A stretch of DNA of 64,000 nt from Emergomyces orientalis (GCA_002110485.1 MOWL01000001.1:1364001-1428000); one strand, 5' to 3'; positions 23,362-36,540 are shown, counted from the stretch's first letter. A program made the numbers and translations. Notes: generated by a model from the letters alone, not told the origin.

Positions 23362-26300
23362 TCATGCGCTTAGTCTCTGGATAAATGACTTCAAGACGAG
23401 ATCAAGTTAGATGATTGCACCTCATATATATATTTCCATCAAAGGGTTTTTTTCAGGTTTAAAAAAAATAAAAAATAAAAAATACGAGGCCACAAGGCAC
23501 GGGATGTATAGCAAATAATGAATGAATGAATGAAATAAAGAAGAAAACATACCTGAAAAAATTGCCGGAATCCCTTCACATCCAGCTGCTCCAAAGATCC
23601 GACGTACTCATTAATGAGATCCCCTCCCATTCCCATACCCGGCAACTCTCTTCCTCTAAGCCATTCAATATACTCCTGTCCCGTCTTTAAGTATATGACT
23701 TTCTGCAACGCAGCCGCTTCTCCCAGGACTTGTTTTGCCTGTGCGTCTTTTGGATTGAATGTGGGAGTCATGGGAAGTGACCAGCAGAGGGGTGAAAAAC
23801 GGGTGATCATGAACTGCGCGAACCCTGGTAGGACGGGATTGGTAGCGATGTCGCCGTTGGAAGGGTTTGCGGGTTGGTTGATATCTGGCCCACCCCATAG
23901 GCTGGACATACGGGATAGGACCGAGAAGGCCATCTTAGCTGTGGGGAAATCATCGACGTCCCTTGCAAAATGTTCAATGGTAGTTATGACGGTTTCGAAG
24001 ATTGGTTGATTGGCTATTATTAGAACAATTTTGTTAGCTCAGCGTTTGGCAGACACATTTAATATGACGGGTTTGAGAACATACTGCTACTAATTATGAC
24101 GGTTCCTAGGTTATTGTTCAAGAGAATTAGTAAAAAGTGGAGATACTCCCGCTTCAGTTCCGCAAGTTGAATCTCATCGTCGGTACCAGTCGTAGGATCA
24201 GATATTCCAGCAAATACCCGTTGGAGGAAAGGGGTTAAGAGGGTATCCAGGATGCCATAAATTTCAGCCTTGAAGCCAAAAATAATTTGGTCTAGTAAGC
24301 GTAAAAATAAGGCCATCTCATCTTTAGAGGATGTTGCCGTCATTAATCCATCGATCCACCGTGGAAGCTGAGGCAGATTCTGCGAACCGCGGACGCCAAC
24401 AAGTCTGGAGAACGCAAATCTGGCTGCCGTCCTGATATTAAAGGATGACTTCAGTGACTCGAGCGCCACCAAAGTAGCCTCGGATACTTGGCTAAAAGCA
24501 TCAGATATTTCTGGTGCTGGTGGTGAGGTAGGTGTCGTAGTCCCTGGGGTCCAGTCCGAGAATCCTCGAGCTAGTGTTCCCAGTGCCATTATATCATGGT
24601 GGATCTGTAGGATGGATCGTTCGTCGTTTGCCTTTGCAGCCCCTAGGTGTCTCTCCATATCCATGAATATAGGATTCATGACAGACTGAGCATAGATGAC
24701 TTGTTGGTCAACCGGAACTGATGTGGTAGAGCAAATAATGCCAATGGCTTCGAAAAGATATAGTTGGCTATTGAAGACAGCGTCCGCAGAGCCTTCATGG
24801 TCTTCTGATGACATGTCATCACCATCGGACCCTTCTTGAGGCACTTCAGCTTGGATGACGAGAAGATCACCGAGAGCTTTTATGACAGTTTCCGCAACAT
24901 TCCCAATGCGATTCCGAAGATGCTTAACGAGTCGGTGGAAAAGGTACCATGACCTTGTGCTGACTTTTTTGACCGGATGATGAACTAGTTGTAGGAAGCT
25001 CTCCAGGACGCCTGGGATAAGATGGACATGATGATCGAAGAAGGAGCTATACCGCACACATATTTCCATGAATTGGAGCTGGGTTGCTGGATGGGTAAAC
25101 GATCTGATGTCTGTTAAAAAGCACCGTTAGCAAACGTCCCAGTGACTAAATGGCTACTGGCAAAACCTTACCAGATTCAACCATACTCCGCATCATTTCC
25201 ACCAATCTTTCTGCAGCGGGGTTATTCAGTTTATTTTTGACGTACAAGCCGCCTGCTTTCACAGCAAGGTCCCCAAAGAGAAACATCTCATGCAATGCAA
25301 GATCGAGATCCCTCCAGTCAACCTGCGCGCCAGGCTGTCTCAGGTTGTCAAAGGTTGTTCCGACCACTTCACTAACAACATCCATGTAAAGCTGCTCGTT
25401 TGAAGACGCAACGATTTGCTGAAGTACGTTTAGCCGTTTTCGAAGTTCCTGAAACTCGGCTTCGTCTGTTTGTTCGTCCTCGTCGCCCCATGTCGAAGTT
25501 TCATCATATCTCATTTTAGCAATGATAGCCTTTAGGATTGGCATCAACATAGTCGTTTGCTGAGGGGCAAGAGCTGGATTTTTTTTGGCGGTTTTGCGGA
25601 AGTAGGATAGAAGATCGTTCATTGAGAGAATAACAGTAGAACATATCTCATCGTACTCATCTGCGAAATATCGGAGGATATGTGGTAGGAATGCCTGTAG
25701 AAGGGTCTCTGCCTTTTCCTTGGTGGCGGAATCGACAGCCTCATTATCTAAAACCCGGACTATATCAATTGTCGTCATGTTTACCAGCTTAGCCACTGTT
25801 TCGGCGAGATCAGTGTCGTATTTAGAGGTAAAGCGATGATCGTGTAGCGGAGGACTTGCAGTAAGTTGAGCTACGATATTCTCTAAACTGAGGAATATGA
25901 TCATATCGATCTTGTCCGACGGCTTCATCTTCTTGCCCACAATCTCGGTAAATACGTCAATTGCTGCATCCCGGACTTTCTCCCCACCCTCAGGGAGATT
26001 AACATCCTTTGCTCTGGCAAGCTGCTGGAAGAGGAGATCAAGCATAGACTGGTTGACGATTAGCGAGATATCGATCCAACTGACCCAACTACCAATGGCT
26101 CTTAAGCATATCTCCGTGACCTGGTCGCTTCCATTCTGCCATTGAGACAGAATCTCCTGCCAGGAGCGAACAATTTTCTGCACGTCCCTTTGGCGTATGA
26201 GGTCCTTAAGCAGATTTGCTTTATCCTGTTCTCCCCGGGACCTCGAAACCAACACATCTCCTATTTCGCCGTGGATCGAGTTGATGACTCTGAGATAGAA

Positions 26301-26889
26301 TATGATTCCGAGGGAATTATCCTTGGGCGAGATTTGGGGGCTTTTGTAGGTCAAACGAATAAGGTCGTCAAAGAAAGTCTCCCATCCATTCACATAGAGG
26401 GAGGAGAAAAGATATGTCAACGTTTGGGCCACTTTATTTTGGATACTGGCAGGATCCATCTGAGCCGGGGCATCAGAGCCATACGTCTGTCGGAGGTATT
26501 CCATCATAGTGTCCTTGATATACCCAAGCCCTTGTATGTCCACCAGGCCGGTTTGGGTGGCACTGTTGACGATTTCTAGAGCAGAATGGCGCACAACTTC
26601 CGAGCGACGGGGCAATTTGGTGAAGATGGAAAGGCACACGTGCCATCCTGAGGGGTCTGTTCGGAGCTGGTTCAGGTATTCAAACGCCTGTGCCTTGAGC
26701 GCTTGGTCGGAGGAAGGGTTCCAGGCAATTTCAATGGCATTTGCTACCTAGTTTTCAAAAATATGTCAGAGCTTTGCATAGGGGGAATTTGGGTTGCGTC
26801 GAGTGAGGTTCGATCGAGGGGCAATGACACAGGAGATGAGGCACATGGCGCTAAAATAAAAAAATGTATATATATACCTGGTCCTCCAT
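23362..26889 (-). CDS. los1: Exportin-T, tRNA exportin LOS1
   Basis: LOS1 is the importin-beta-like carrier that takes tRNA out of the nucleus with Ran-GTP. Five exons were traced: 26889-26878, 26747-25172, 25110-24085, 24013-23553 and 23388-23362. They give 1033 residues, normal for the family. The first exon encodes only MEDQ and joins VANAIEIAW. Later junctions read MVESDIRSFTHPATQLQFMEICVRYSSFF (in two pieces), IISSTNQPIFETVITT and FRQFFQSFIQRLSA, all in frame. Recognisable blocks include LPRRSEVVRHSALEIVN, FYLRVINSIHGEIGD, IGSWVSWIDISL and FADEYDEICSTV. HEAT-like helices run throughout and there is no signal peptide. The last exon is only nine codons and could be misplaced, but its SFIQRLSA ending fits the family well. 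No break was found. Confidence 0.92.
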
Positions 26890-28593
26890 CGTTTGGCCAG
26901 TGAGTTGTCCAGACCACAAAGCTCCCACAAGGTCTGCTATTCTAGGAGCAGTCTACCTGCGAGAAGCTATGTTGCTTTACGCAGGAGAATTCTGGTTGAG
27001 GTTGAGAGCTGTTGCGGAGTGTCATATCACGCTCCTCAAGCCATGGCTAGGCTTCCGGAAGGCGGGTAACGAATAATGAGAGGGCTCTGGTAATAAAACT
27101 CCAGGCGGCGGGTTAGGAGTGGGAATTGCGAAATCACAATAAGCTATTGCAATTGCGAAGGCACTCACAGTTTGGTCCAGGTTCTTCTGTAACAAGTTGA
27201 CACGGTTGTAAGGCAGATGCGGGATTACTGGCGGGGGTGGCAGAGTGGTCTCTTGGGAGAGTGGGATGGAAGATGTCGTTGTTCTGCTGATAAGACTCTT
27301 GCTGCAGTGACCACGCCCAAGCGCCAATTTCTTGCAAGGCCGCCACAGCGACCCCTACACCGCACAACAAAAAAGTGTGTGTGCACTCACCACGCTCCAC
27401 TCTGAATATGTAAAACTTGCACACAGGGATCACCAGGACGAATTCACCTTCAAAAAAGATTGGCCGAAGAAAAAGGAATATATATGGATTTTTGTTTTTC
27501 TATCTAGATATTCGAATTATTTTGTTCCCTACAAATGCAGCGACGGGCATGGTTCCATGGATTTATCGATAACTAGCCAACAACCCAATTTATGAAGCTA
27601 AGTAAGGGTCGAAATAGCCTTCTCTGGCTGCTTCATTCCCTCGTCTGCTGATCTGCATGCATGTACAGTGCAGTGCAAGACGTGCATGAATGCGCTGGTT
27701 AGTTATCTATCCTGTTGACACCCAGTATATATGGATTCCAAAGCCCTCGATGAAATATCCAAATATATAATACCGGTTATCCGACGTCACAGACGACTTG
27801 TTCTTATCTAATATTTTTGGAGACACCATGGCTCCCTCGGTGTACGAAACAAATATAAAATATCGAAATTGATTAAAGACCAAACAAAATTCTTAAAGAT
27901 CGCTTCTATCAGTTTACACCAAACAAAAGTGCCTCGTCCTCGGTAGCCCATTGTGTATCTCTCGCAAAATTCCCCTTGGAATAACTAAAATGTCCACGTT
28001 CAATCGGCTTTTTGGCAGTATGAGTTGCATCGTCCCTTTTATCACCTAGACCGTACGGGGAAGCTTTCAGAGCAAGGGAGATGGCGAAGGCCATGGCCAT
28101 GTTAAATTCACCGCCTGACTGCCTGACCAGTAGCTCAAACGTCCCCATTCTAGGGTGGGCTATGGATTTGGGCATGATGAATTCGCTATGGGTTTGATAA
28201 GTCCAATAGTGTTTACAGCTTTTAAAGAGAAATCCAAATAATGGATGAGACTATATGTGATTGGACTGCGCGATTCAGATATAGCATCACCGACAAGCTT
28301 TTCTGTTATACGCGGAAGACCCTTTCACGCTGATGAGCTCTTCGTAATTTTTACGTCTTGTAAGTTGAATAAATAGGAGATAGGCAGAATGTGTTGGATA
28401 TTATTAGATTTTAGGCAAGATAGACAATCATTATTGCGCATATATATACTCCTGGCGTGTTACTAACCTCTATGGTTAAATTCGCCTGGCCCTGCCGCGC
28501 GCCACGATTCCTGGCGTAATAATGAAAGGAGAAAATACACAAAAACAATTCTAGCAACTGGAATTAAAAGTGGTGAATGGAAAGGCAAGACGG
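26890..28593. other. Intergenic region upstream of exportin
   Basis: Promoter DNA of the exportin gene and the 3' side of xylulokinase. A frame of 88 codons at 27909-28175 (minus) is the only sizeable ATG-initiated frame without repeats, and I could not link it to any family. Nothing else is supported. Confidence 0.45.
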
Positions 28594-30420
28594 TTAACTC
28601 GCATTCCTCCGCTCCGCCTCCTGCATAAGTATCTGCTTCTCCATCGTCTCAAACCCTTCCACGGCCCTCCCAAACCTCTCAAACAGCTCAGGCTGATATC
28701 CTTCATCGATCTTCTCCGCAAATTCCTCCTCCTTCCACCTCTTCCCAATCAAGTCCTCAAACGTCTGGTTCGGCACCCTCTCCAGCGCCCACACAGCTTT
28801 ATATGCCGCACCAAGCGCGCATGCATTCTCGCCAACATCCAGCTTATAAACACCTTCAACCCCACCGAGGACTTCCCCGGCCACTTTAGCAATGGCGTTA
28901 TTGCGAGACCCTCCACCGACAAGATACACGCGGCGGGGCTGCGGCGGAATGTCCTTGGATGGGCTGTGGACGAGGCCGCTGGAGCGCAGGCGTAGTGATA
29001 GCATCTGACTCTCTACGATGGCACGCGCGTCGTCTAGTGGCCTGTCCCAATCCTCCTGGGATTCCTTCAGCGTCTTTTTGCTGGGGTTGTAATTAAAATG
29101 CCATTCGCCGTTGCGGAGATTAGGAACGATTTCAGGCCTGGGGAAGAAGAGACCCATTTTCATTAGATCAGTGTCTGTCCTTTGGCCGGCGGGTGGTCTT
29201 TGCAGGACGGCGTTGTCAAAATTGCTCCAGGGATTGGAAGAGGAGGACGAGTCCTTTCCAAGCTTGTCATTAATGGCGTCACGGACGTGTTCGCGTGCTA
29301 GGCCGCCGTTCTTATAGCAGAGCATGAACATGTAGAGCCCCGGTGTGGTTGGGTGGTTGAAGAAGTGCGTGGATGGATCTGCCTTGTATTCCGGCGTCGA
29401 CATGAGGAAGGTAGTTGAAGTCCCCAGAGACACCATTGCGTCCCCCGGCCGCAACGGCAGAGCAAGAATTGTAGCTGGGTTATCTCCCGTGGAAGGGATT
29501 ACAACGCAGTCAGGATTGAATGAGTACCGCTCTACAAAATAGCGGTTAATTTTCCCTAACTGGATTCCACCGTCCTCAGGCACGTCGCCCAGTTTTCGTT
29601 TTAAATCGGCCACCCCATAAGATCCAGCGCATAGTTCGAGTAACTGTTCATTCCATTGTCCCTTCCGAATATCCCATAGGTTCATCCCGCATACATCTGA
29701 AATATCAAAGGGAGCAATCTTGCCCAGGAATAGAGACGCTAAGAAAGACGAGACAAGTGATATTCTTGAAGTCTTCTTATATGCATCGGGATACTTGCGC
29801 TGGAACCGTAGTATTTGTGGTCCCGTAAATCTCTAAAAAAGGAGTCCCAAATTAGTATAATCATTTAAAATATAAGTAAAGTAAATAACGAAATACAAAA
29901 AAGAGCTCCTTACATGATGTGCCTTACTCCCCGTCACCTCCGCCAACTCCACCTGTCCCCCCAAAAACTGATCAAACTGATCACACTCCCGCTGCGTGCT
30001 CGCATCCTGCCAATTTGGGCTATGCGGATGTGACACCGCCGCGGCAACCTGCTCTTCCAACCTTTTCCTTTCATCCAGCCCAGCCAAAATTCGCTCCGCA
30101 CTCTCATTCCAGTAGACACTACCATGCTGCTGGCCCGCGCCGCTGATAGCGCTTACGCGCCGAAAGTCCAATCCCTGCTCTTTCAGCCGGAGCAGCACAA
30201 CATCCAACGCCTGCAGCCACATGGCAACGGGTGCGAAGACTTCATGCTCAACCTCGTTGGTCTGCACGCCGTTCTCCACGGGGAAGCCGTGGGAGTCGGC
30301 ATCGAAATCGAATTTGGCTACATAGACGACCTTGAGGGATGAGGTTACGACTAGGCCTTTTAGTTGTTGGGTGGAGAGGTCGAAGCCGATGTAGAGGGGC
30401 CCATGGTCTTGGGGTTCCAT
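28594..30420 (-). CDS. xkiA: D-xylulose kinase (xylulokinase)
   Basis: It phosphorylates D-xylulose with ATP to xylulose 5-phosphate, joining pentose catabolism to the pentose phosphate pathway in the cytosol. Two exons, 30420-29914 and 29832-28594, give 581 residues, typical for fungal xylulokinases. The intron 29833-29913 (gtaagg...tttttag) joins GSKAHH to RFTGPQILRF. The FGGY-kinase fold is evident: N-terminal phosphate loop GFDLSTQQLKG, then ISGAGQQHGSVYW. Later come the central PSTGDNPATI with MVSLGTSTTFLMS (ATP-binding signature) and the C-terminal VYLVGGGSRNNAIAKV. The ATG at 30420 leads straight into MEPQDHGPLYIGFDLS, so the start is secure. The gene is intact. The symbol follows Aspergillus usage. 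Confidence 0.95.
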
Positions 30421-32063
30421 TGTTATATTTGGAATAGATGCTTATTATTTTGCATGTGTATGTTCTCGTTTTCTTTTTCTCTTCCCGTCTTTTATATTTT
30501 TTTTGATAGGATTCTTATTTTCTTTTGTAAATTCTTAACTGATTCTCTCGTTCTTGCGCTCCAGTTCCGTTCTACTGGCGCTGTGGGGGTATGTTTGGTT
30601 GCAGGATATAGGTTCATGGGGCCTGTTCACGGCATAAGAAAAATGAGGGGTTGTGGAGTTATGATATAACTAGAGATCGCCAGAAATCTACATGAAAAAT
30701 AAATATGGGGTACTGAAGTGGTCAAGAAAAAGAAAAAGACTATTCGTAACGCATGATATATGCTGAAAGCCAAGTAATTGATTGTCGGAAATCAGAAGAA
30801 GCTTCTCTGATAATGGTCTGGTTTTGCTAAATATGATATTCAATGACAATGGAACCACTATTTTAGCTCTTTTTAAGGGTTAGTTAATTAATACCCCTAT
30901 GTCAAACACCTTTCCGTTTTACTCGCTCTAAAACTAAATTCGTCATGCATTGGCTGATCTCCCAGGGAGCAGCAGAGTAATATGACGTCCACCGGCTGCT
31001 AAGAGCTATTTCCTCTCTAAGCAAAAAAAAAGCTGTCTGTCTTGGTGTGTGGTAATTGTGACATCAAAACCTTGGAATGATCACGTCAAAACAAGGTCAA
31101 ACACCCTCACACTAAAAATAAATTAAAAAAGTGGAGATTTTGTGGGGTTAACGATTCCAAACAGTTCGTCCATTGATATGCATCACCATTTAAGCGTGCG
31201 GGCTCCCGGGTTAAAGCTTATCATAGTGAAATTTTCTTTGGGGGGCATTTGCCTTTTCACACAGGAAACAGTTGTGTTGGTGCTGAAATATATCTCAATT
31301 ACGATATTACTCGCACGGCGATGACAATGAACGTCTGGATTATTTACCTCCGGATTACAGTTGGGTTGTGAACCCAATTCTTCCATGCTTAACTCTCGGT
31401 ATTAGCCCCGGTTTTCTAGGAAGATCTGAGATCAGCCGGCCTTGGCGGGGTGATTTGAATCTTGCGGAGGACCCGGTATCTGCTCTGTTTGAGCTAGATG
31501 GAGTGCTTGTCATGTTCGGTATAGGGGATATCATAAATATCCCCTGTTAGATACAATTCATATTCCCCCCCTCCCCCCACTTGCAAAACCAAAGCCAAAA
31601 TTATATATGCTCCTAAAATACGTGTACATATATAGCTTTATGTCTAACCAGCCCTGGTGGGCAGAATAAAATGGATCGCTAACAAAAATTGAACCAAATC
31701 AGCCCAAGATACTATCCGGGAATACATCACGGAAAGAAATGTCCCACCCTTTCCAACGCTAGTAGACCATGTTTACCATGTGCCCCTTTTTTGGGCTTTT
31801 TCTTGTTGTTGTCGTTGCCAAAAGCCGTTCAACACCTGTAGTTTCGGGAACGGTTATGTACGCCTCGCCACTAGAACCAGCCCAGCGGGACAAGCAAAAG
31901 AGGGATTGTCAAAAATAGGTGCCGGTTAGAGTGCCCTGAAGAAATATAACCTGTCCTGACCTTGTTAGACGGTTTTTTGGGCCATCCAAATGACTCCATG
32001 TCACTTCCGGAACATGTAATTATAAACAGTGACGAGTGGGCTTCCTTTGAGAGAGATGTAAGC
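30421..32063. other. Intergenic region
   Basis: About 1.6 kb without a supported gene. It holds the xylulokinase promoter on its left and the 3' side of the metal transporter on its right. Small frames here lack protein-like sequence. Confidence 0.5.
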
Positions 32064-33712
32064 CTAGCGCCGTTTATTCACAGTTCCTTCTTTCTCAGCC
32101 TGTGCTCCCGAATTCATAACCCCAATCTTATCATTATGATTATGGTGGGCATTTCCATTAACCTCCTCTTCCGGCTCCGGGCTACTACGGGGACTAACAT
32201 CCCGCGCAATAAACTCCTCCATGAAACTCACATCCCGCTCCGTATCAGGCGTGAACCGAACTTTCAACCGCTTCACCCCTCGAACCCGCGAACCAACTCG
32301 TTGTCGAATGGCCTCCTCAACCTGTCGTGTACGATGAACAGACCAAGATCCGGGCACAGCCAGTTCGATCTCCATGAGATGATTCTGGCCCGATTTGATC
32401 CCCTGCACTTCACGTATCTCGATCTCGCTGCCGCCATCCGGCAGACCAGCAATGGCTTTCCTTGTCGATTTCTCCACAGACGCGCACATTTCCTCGTCGA
32501 CGCTGACATCCGCTAGCTCCAGGAGTGAGGTCTTGGTGTTTCCCCAGCCTGCTCTAATGACCATGAGGGAAATTATTAGCCCGCCCACTGGATCGAGCCA
32601 GGAAGCGTCGGGGAGGATATGGGCGCCACCGATTGTGAGGAGGGCGACGAAGCTCGTTAGCGAATCGACGCGGTGGTGAATAGCATTCGAAGCTAGGACA
32701 GAAGATTTCCGCTGGAGTGCGACTTTCATAGCTGTTCAGGGGTTTGTTGTGTTAGTGGGGCCACATGGTTGAAAGGGGGATACAGGGCGGGTGATAACTT
32801 ACTTGCACGATATAACGATTCTTTAACCAAAATGGAACCCGCCGCAAGCCAGGCCGCGTTAATATTCGGTCCCAGCACCTCGTGGCCATGACTGTGGCCG
32901 TGAGAATGTCCGTGTCCAAGTAATCCCAGATGCGCAGCCCATTCAGCAATGGCAGGGAAAAATTGAGTGAGCAGAACCTCCGTCGCGTTCAGCCCCATCA
33001 AGAACCCTCCGCATAAAAGAAGACCGCTCACGCCCAAAGCTCCAAGACTCTCTACCTTCCCGTAGCCCAGGGGAAACCTTGACGTTGGCGGCTTGAGAGA
33101 TAGGGACACGGTGGCAAGAGTCATGAAATCTGAGACTAGGTCGGTAGCGGCGTGGTAGGCATCCGCTATTAATGCGGAGGAATGGAATATGTAACCGCCA
33201 AACCCTTTCCCGATTGCCATAGCCAGGTTCGAAAGGAGGCCAATTCGCGTGATCCGCACACCTGGGTCGTTTTTGTTCTTGGATGTTAAGTAGGCATTGT
33301 CGTGGTGATGGTGGTGGTTATGGCCATGACCTTGGCTATGACTATGCCCGCCGTGGGATCTCGTCTGGGGAGTCGTCATGAATGCGAGGAGATGTGGAGG
33401 AGATGGACGGAGGAGAGGATGCGGAGTGGAAGGGCGGATAGAAGGTAAGGTGATTGTCGTAATGTGACCGCGGTGATGGTGAGCATAGGACAGGGGTAAC
33501 TGGGAATGAAAGTTGGAATGGAAGACACGTTGCGTTAAGGATCTGGCAAGGTGTCGTGCAGCGGCAGCAGCAGCGCGTGGAGGTGAGATCTGGGCCACTT
33601 GTGTGGACAGTAGAGACTGTGTGGAATGGTGGTGCAGAGGATAAGACAACAAGGGGCGCAAACTGGCCAGTCGGACTTGGCTCCTCCAGCCCCAGGGCGG
33701 CGGGAAGATCAT
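32064..33712 (-). CDS. Mitochondrial CDF metal transporter, MMT1/MMT2 type
   Basis: A cation-diffusion-facilitator protein of the yeast Mmt1/Mmt2 group, which moves iron or related metals across the mitochondrial membrane. Exons 33712-32803 and 32731-32064 give 525 residues. The intron 32732-32802 (gtaagt...gaacag, ctaac branch) joins LYRAT to MKVALQRK. I chose the ATG at 33712, giving MIFPPPWGWRSQVRLASLR, a basic, acid-free presequence of more than 100 residues. Next are a His-rich loop (HSHSQGHGHNHHHHHD) and membrane helices with SALIADAYHAATDLVSDFMTL. The group-specific RFPLGYGKVESLGALGVSG and a second His loop (HGHSHGHSHGHE) follow. The second metal site is ASNAIHHRVDSLTS. The cytosol- or matrix-facing C-terminal domain carries EIEIREVQGIKSG. 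Gene intact; exact metal unknown. Confidence 0.9.
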
Positions 33713-34716
33713 GACCTTGCCCCGGCCGCCAGGTAAGAGTCGATTTCTCAAAGGTTAGGATAAATATTTAAAGAGCAGGTAGCAATAAAATATACTTAAC
33801 AATAAAATAATCCCCACGGGCGACACAGGGTAGCTACGACAGTAGATCCCGTGCGTAACAGGCACCTAGTTGTAAATCAACCGGGGCCAGACCGCAGCTA
33901 AATAGTTTAAATATTTAAATATTAGACCCGTATTCAACTGACGCATAAATAAAATATCCAGCACGTCTAGAATACCTGACTGGCCTCGGATACAGAAATT
34001 GAAAAACCTTCCCCAGCAAAGGCAAGGCAAGGCAAAACAGGGTCTGCCTCAATCAGCTCCACTATGCCAAAAAATTCTGTCCAAGGTGCCTTGGAGATAC
34101 TCTATGATTGTAGGCTGGAATCGATCTATTTCCTGTATGATCTGAATTGGATTGAGGTTTGGATAGCTGTAGTGGGGTGCTTGTAAGGAGAAATTGCGAC
34201 ACGGGATCGCTTTTGAATAAAACCACAAATTGATAGACCTCTAAGTATTCCTTTATCCATCTACCTTATCCATTTTATAGCTGCCCAAAAATATGTCTAT
34301 AGTTCTTGATTCATTATTGCATGGTGGGTGGTATGTGCGAAAAAGAGCTTCGGATGCGATTTTTCCTCGCTCGAACCACAAAAGGATGAACTTTATAACG
34401 TCATCTCCAGCGTGATCTAACAAGGATGATCAGGCCATTAAGCAGCATCACAATTGTAACTAGACACTCACATTGCGACAAAAGAGATTCGATTAATAAT
34501 ACCATTAACTATGAGTGGTTAGTTAGTAGTAGTGGTAGAACCTATTAGCAACATTATGGAACCCCGAGCTGACTTGACATTGGGCTAAAACGGGTTTCTA
34601 GGCTCGCACACTCTAAATACCCAACCAAGCTCAAGAAGCTACCTCATTTATCACCAGCAATTCTACGAAGAATCCCCGCGGCTCCGTTCCACTCAGTAAC
34701 AACACAACACACCGCC
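33713..34716. promoter_or_regulatory. Divergent intergenic region, transporter/sirtuin
   Basis: About 1 kb between two divergently transcribed genes, so it holds both promoters. It contains an AT-rich palindromic stretch near 33905-33925 and a short GGCAA tandem repeat near 34020-34036. No coding sequence is supported. Confidence 0.5.
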
Positions 34717-34734
34717 ATGTCCCCCTTCTCATGA
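34717..34734 (+). promoter_or_regulatory. uORF overlapping the sirtuin start codon
   Basis: ATG at 34717 lies in a strong context (accgccATG) and encodes five codons, MSPFS, then TGA at 34732-34734. The TGA overlaps the main ATG (34731) as ATGA. The main ATG has a weaker context (tctcATGa). This layout suits translation repression or termination-reinitiation. Confidence 0.6.
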
Positions 34735-35888
34735 CGAAGCCCCTGATCAGAATCCCCTTCACGGGTCCTCTCCCTCCACCGATTATATACCCCCGCTCCG
34801 CCAACTCCCTTTCCGGCGCAGTCGACGCCATCTCGTCCTTCCTCTCAGCCCCTCCTCCGCCCTTCCTCAGAGGCACCGATGTTGGCCGGAACGAACTAAC
34901 TGTCTTGCTCACCGGCGCCGGCATATCCGTCGCCTCAGGTCTCGCAGACTACCGCGGAGAAAATGGCACCTACCGACGAAATCTAACCTACCGCCCCATC
35001 TTCTACCACGAATTTGTCTCCCAGCACGAGGCGCGGAAACGATACTGGGCCCGCAGTTTTGTCGGATGGCCCACCCTTGTCAAGTCCAGGCCCAATGATA
35101 CACACATGGCTATTAGCGAACTAGGTAGAAAGGGCTATATATCTTCCGTCATTACGCAGAATGTCGATTCCTTCCACTCCAAGGCACATCCGCACATCCC
35201 CGTGGTTGAGCTGCATGGATATCTACGCTCGCTTGTGTGCGTCAATTGCCACCAGTCAATGTCCCGAGAAGCCTTTCAGGCGTCGCTGTTAGGACTTAAT
35301 CCGGCCTGGGCTGAGTTTCTGGACCAGATTGTTAAGATGGGTGCTTTGGATACCGATGACCGGGAGGAGCAGCGTAAGAAGGGATTACGGATGAACCCAG
35401 ACGGCGACGTAGATCTCCCCAATGCTCCATACACGAAATTCCGCTATCCGCCATGTCCTCACTGCCTGGAGAATCCGCCACTGCTCAAGGACGGCACGAC
35501 GGGGAGGGTAGAAGCCGAGTACGATGGGGCGTTCTCTCCCAATTCCAATGTGGGGATTCTGAAGCCGGCTGTGATCATGTTTGGGGAATCAGTGAGCGGG
35601 AGGGTCAAGGAACGGGCCGAAGAGGCTGTTGATGAAGCAGGAAAACTCCTTGTGCTAGGGAGTAGCCTGGCAACCTTCTCAGCATGGAGACTCGTGGAGC
35701 GTGCCATCGCCCGGGGGATGTCTATAGGAATCCTCAATGTTGGGGGAGTGCGCAATGAAACCAGGGTGTTCGACGAGGCGGATGGGTATGGATTCATCGA
35801 CCCAATGATACGTGTGAGATGTAGTGAGCGGGCGGAGTTTGTTTTACCTGAAGTTGCTGCTCGTCTCGAAGCAATCTCTCATGCTTGA
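34731..35888 (+). CDS. Sirtuin, SIRT4-like class II NAD-dependent deacylase
   Basis: A single-exon gene of 385 residues. Sir2-family enzymes use NAD to remove acyl groups from lysine; class II members are often mitochondrial and may act as lipoamidases or ADP-ribosyltransferases. The NAD site reads LLTGAGISVASGLADYRG, followed by SVITQNVDSFHSKA. The catalytic histidine is near residue 162 in VELHGYLRS. Zinc ligands are CVNCH and, 88 residues later, CPHC. The NAD-binding end carries KPAVIMFGESV and LLVLGSSL. An insertion between the zinc pairs carries LNPAWAEFLDQ, as in SIRT4-like proteins. The N-terminus is basic with few acids (MTKPLIRIPFTGPLPPPIIYPRS), compatible with mitochondrial import but not proof. 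The start is overlapped by a uORF. The gene is intact. Confidence 0.93.
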   Translation: MTKPLIRIPFTGPLPPPIIYPRSANSLSGAVDAISSFLSAPPPPFLRGTDVGRNELTVLLTGAGISVASGLADYRGENGTYRRNLTYRPIFYHEFVSQHEARKRYWARSFVGWPTLVKSRPNDTHMAISELGRKGYISSVITQNVDSFHSKAHPHIPVVELHGYLRSLVCVNCHQSMSREAFQASLLGLNPAWAEFLDQIVKMGALDTDDREEQRKKGLRMNPDGDVDLPNAPYTKFRYPPCPHCLENPPLLKDGTTGRVEAEYDGAFSPNSNVGILKPAVIMFGESVSGRVKERAEEAVDEAGKLLVLGSSLATFSAWRLVERAIARGMSIGILNVGGVRNETRVFDEADGYGFIDPMIRVRCSERAEFVLPEVAARLEAISHA

Positions 35889-36540
35889 CACGGATGGCTA
35901 CTACTCTTGTAGGATTTTCGCCAGCGACGGACCTCTTTAAACTACCTGGAGTTTATATTCCTTTTTTTCTCCTATTTTTTTGGTTAAGATAATAAGTGCA
36001 GGACATTGTTTAGATAGACATGTTGGACCGTATTTGCTACTATTTATATAGCACAGCCATAGTATTTATAGAGCGGGTGCATATTTCGTGGGCGCCTTCT
36101 AGAGCTTCTGAAACCTTTTAAGCCAAAGGATGGGCGGCAATTCCAACCACGGCCTTCGCCATCCTCTCGTGCAGGTAGAATAGATGAAAGGTCATTTACG
36201 CAAGTAGTATCGACCTATATACACTAGCAAATCATGCTCCTGGAAACAATTTTGAGCCAGAACACCAACACTTATCTCCAGCCTATGTGTGGTACAGTAA
36301 CTGTTCCTCAAGCTGCGGCGCCGAGGGGCAAGCCTTGTTACAAACCAGAAACCTTAAGCGCCAGCCTCAACCGCGGGGTTTCGGGGGCAGTCAACCCAAA
36401 ACAGGGCCCTGTTCTTCAAAGCGTCTCTTTGTCGTCCGCCCGTCTACTATTAGTTCATAATAATTTGGGGGTACATAAACCTGGTTAGTTACGGGGGATG
36501 ACTCCAATCTCATAACATACAGCACCCCCGAAACCTTGCT
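35889..36540. other. Spacer and kinase promoter
   Basis: It holds the sirtuin 3' UTR and the promoter of the CDK gene. Short frames only. Confidence 0.5.

Noticed and set aside
27909..28175. Minus-strand frame of 88 codons starting MPKSIAHPRMGTFELL
   Set aside because: Open and ATG-initiated but with no recognisable family, signal or splicing support; kept only as a possible small gene.
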